A DNA stretch of 7,051 nt from Candidatus Thorarchaeota archaeon (GTDB lineage: Archaea; Asgardarchaeota; Thorarchaeia; Thorarchaeales; Thorarchaeaceae). The notes below the pieces were generated by a model. That model worked only from the letters and a program-made list of their open reading frames with translations. It made no database searches and was not told the origin of the DNA. Below are positions 6,221 through 7,051 of this stretch, piece after piece. Made by a program: the position numbers and the translations under genes. The stretch spans positions 1 through 7,051 of the forward strand of contig JAEORG010000448.1 in NCBI GenBank assembly GCA_016841005.1, read 5' to 3'. Each line of letters starts with the position of its first letter. Position 1 is the stretch's first letter.

Positions 6221-7051
6221 TTATGTTTTTAGCTCCTTCCTTCTATCTCTCACCATCTTTGCACCTATTACACTCAACACGCCAATCCCTATTATTCCAG
6301 ATGTAAGTAGTACTATGTTCAGTGGAGTCCAGAAAGTACTCCATGTAATTGTGAATGTTTCGCCCCCAATAGGAATGTAGGTTTTGCCATTGGAGTCTTT
6401 GTAGGCAAACGCAACATATGACACACTCCCAATCTCTGCTTCTGATAGTTCGATAGAGAATTCACCAAGTTCATTTGCCACAACTTCGATTTCACCATTT
6501 ACACTCACAGTAGCATATTCTGCAACACTGCCATCATGTGCAAACCTAACTTTCCCTGAGATTGTAATCATGTCATCAATAAGCGCAGAGTCAGACTCCA
6601 CGTTGAAATCATATATTTCTAGTGTGGTGAAAGTTAGATTGACCAATAATTCCTCTATTCCAGAGCTAATTCCTGTATACTTATCATAGAATATTGAGAT
6701 GGGCACAGAAACTGTGCCAGGGGTCAAACTAGTTACTGGCGAATAGGCATATCCCGAATTATTGACAATTGCTCTTCCGTATTCTCCCAGTCCAATCGTA
6801 GCATTATATGCTGGACTGCCATTATAATATTCTGCCCTAATTGCCAGCAGTACGTCTTCTCCAACACTATAGATCTCTTGATTCTCTGCCTGTGAAACTG
6901 ATAGTATGAGTGAGCTAGGACTCTCATCATCGCGTAATTTCGTTACTCCTAGATCTGTGAATTCCACTCTTGCAGTAACTAAATCCTCTCCCGCATTCTG
7001 TGAATTTGCAAGAAATCCTAACTCGTATTGTCCCCACAATATCGAAATGTC
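6221..7051 (-). CDS. C-terminal part of a membrane-anchored surface protein with Ig-like domains (5' end outside window)
   Basis: The reading frame stays open to the last base, giving 276 residues of a longer protein; the TTG at 7039 is an internal leucine codon, not a start. Residues ~55-145 form a beta-rich Ig-like domain with A-Y-N-A-T-I-x-L in its middle, a pattern common in archaeal surface stalks. Residues ~146-235 look like a second Ig or carboxypeptidase-regulatory-like domain (I-S-G-K-V-R-F, A-T-V-S-V-N-G, N-E-L-G-E-F-S-I). Residues ~243-264 are a transmembrane helix followed by K-M-V-R-D-R-R-K, so the tail is cytoplasmic and the rest outside. Four sequons are visible (N78, N83, N98, N138). 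It precedes the beta-helix gene by 14 bp and probably shares its mRNA. The missing N-terminal part could hold the functional head, so I give no specific function. Confidence 0.8.
   Translation of the reverse strand, partial: DISILWGQYELGFLANSQNAGEDLVTARVEFTDLGVTKLRDDESPSSLILSVSQAENQEIYSVGEDVLLAIRAEYYNGSPAYNATIGLGEYGRAIVNNSGYAYSPVTSLTPGTVSVPISIFYDKYTGISSGIEELLVNLTFTTLEIYDFNVESDSALIDDMITISGKVRFAHDGSVAEYATVSVNGEIEVVANELGEFSIELSEAEIGSVSYVAFAYKDSNGKTYIPIGGETFTITWSTFWTPLNIVLLTSGIIGIGVLSVIGAKMVRDRRKELKT

Noticed and set aside
6054..6380. Plus-strand open frame across the gap between the two minus-strand surface genes
   Set aside because: It covers the ends of two well-supported genes and the Shine-Dalgarno site between them; the translation has no recognisable domain.
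6733..6930. Short minus-strand frame inside the truncated surface gene
   Set aside because: It is a shifted frame of the Ig-like coding region, and the main frame gives sensible beta-strand patterns and sequons.
7037..7039. TTG at 7039 as the start of the last gene
   Set aside because: The frame continues upstream as D-I-S-I to the window edge, there is no signal peptide after the TTG, and a type I membrane protein needs one, so the gene is cut by the edge.

Overview
The window most likely comes from an archaeon, and I lean towards an Asgard lineage of the Thorarchaeia type. The sequence shows four genes. Three encode large secreted proteins rich in Asn-X-Ser/Thr sequons, each ending in one transmembrane helix and a short basic tail. 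There is a TATA-like box at archaeal spacing in front of the fourth gene, and clear Shine-Dalgarno motifs in front of two of the others. The lineage is inference from remembered surface-protein architectures (DNRLRE plus Fn3-like domains, and NosD-like beta-helix plus repeats with a WW-x-N-D-T motif). No ribosomal or informational gene is present to fix it. Thermoplasmatota or another archaeal group remains possible.

Layout. Positions 41-2485 (+) encode an 814-residue type I surface protein: signal peptide, DNRLRE/CBM96-like domain, an Fn3-like domain that looks split by two tandem copies of a ~165-residue module, an Ig-like domain and a membrane anchor. Positions 2486-2564 lie between two convergent genes and hold a perfect 11-bp hairpin followed by a T-rich tract, probably a terminator. 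Positions 2565-3650 (-) encode a nitronate monooxygenase-family flavoprotein, the only cytosolic enzyme here. Its own TATA-like box predicts a nearly leaderless mRNA. Positions 3714-6206 (-) encode an 830-residue protein with a NosD-like beta-helix head, six tandem ~87-residue Ig/cadherin-like repeats and a C-terminal membrane helix. Positions 6221-7051 (-) are the 3' part of a third surface protein, cut by the window edge. It lies 14 bp upstream of the beta-helix gene, so the two are probably co-transcribed.

How the genes work together. The three surface proteins look like parts of the cell envelope: binding or adhesive heads on glycosylated, membrane-anchored stalks. The two minus-strand ones are likely made together. 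Nothing in the sequence ties the flavoenzyme to them, and it appears to be transcribed separately. I see no RNA genes, CRISPR arrays, insertion sequences or origins, and no gene-free stretch over 300 bases. I did not find a recognisable new multi-gene system. The most unusual features are architectural: the apparent nested-domain insertion in the first gene and the sequons held in register across the six repeats of the third.
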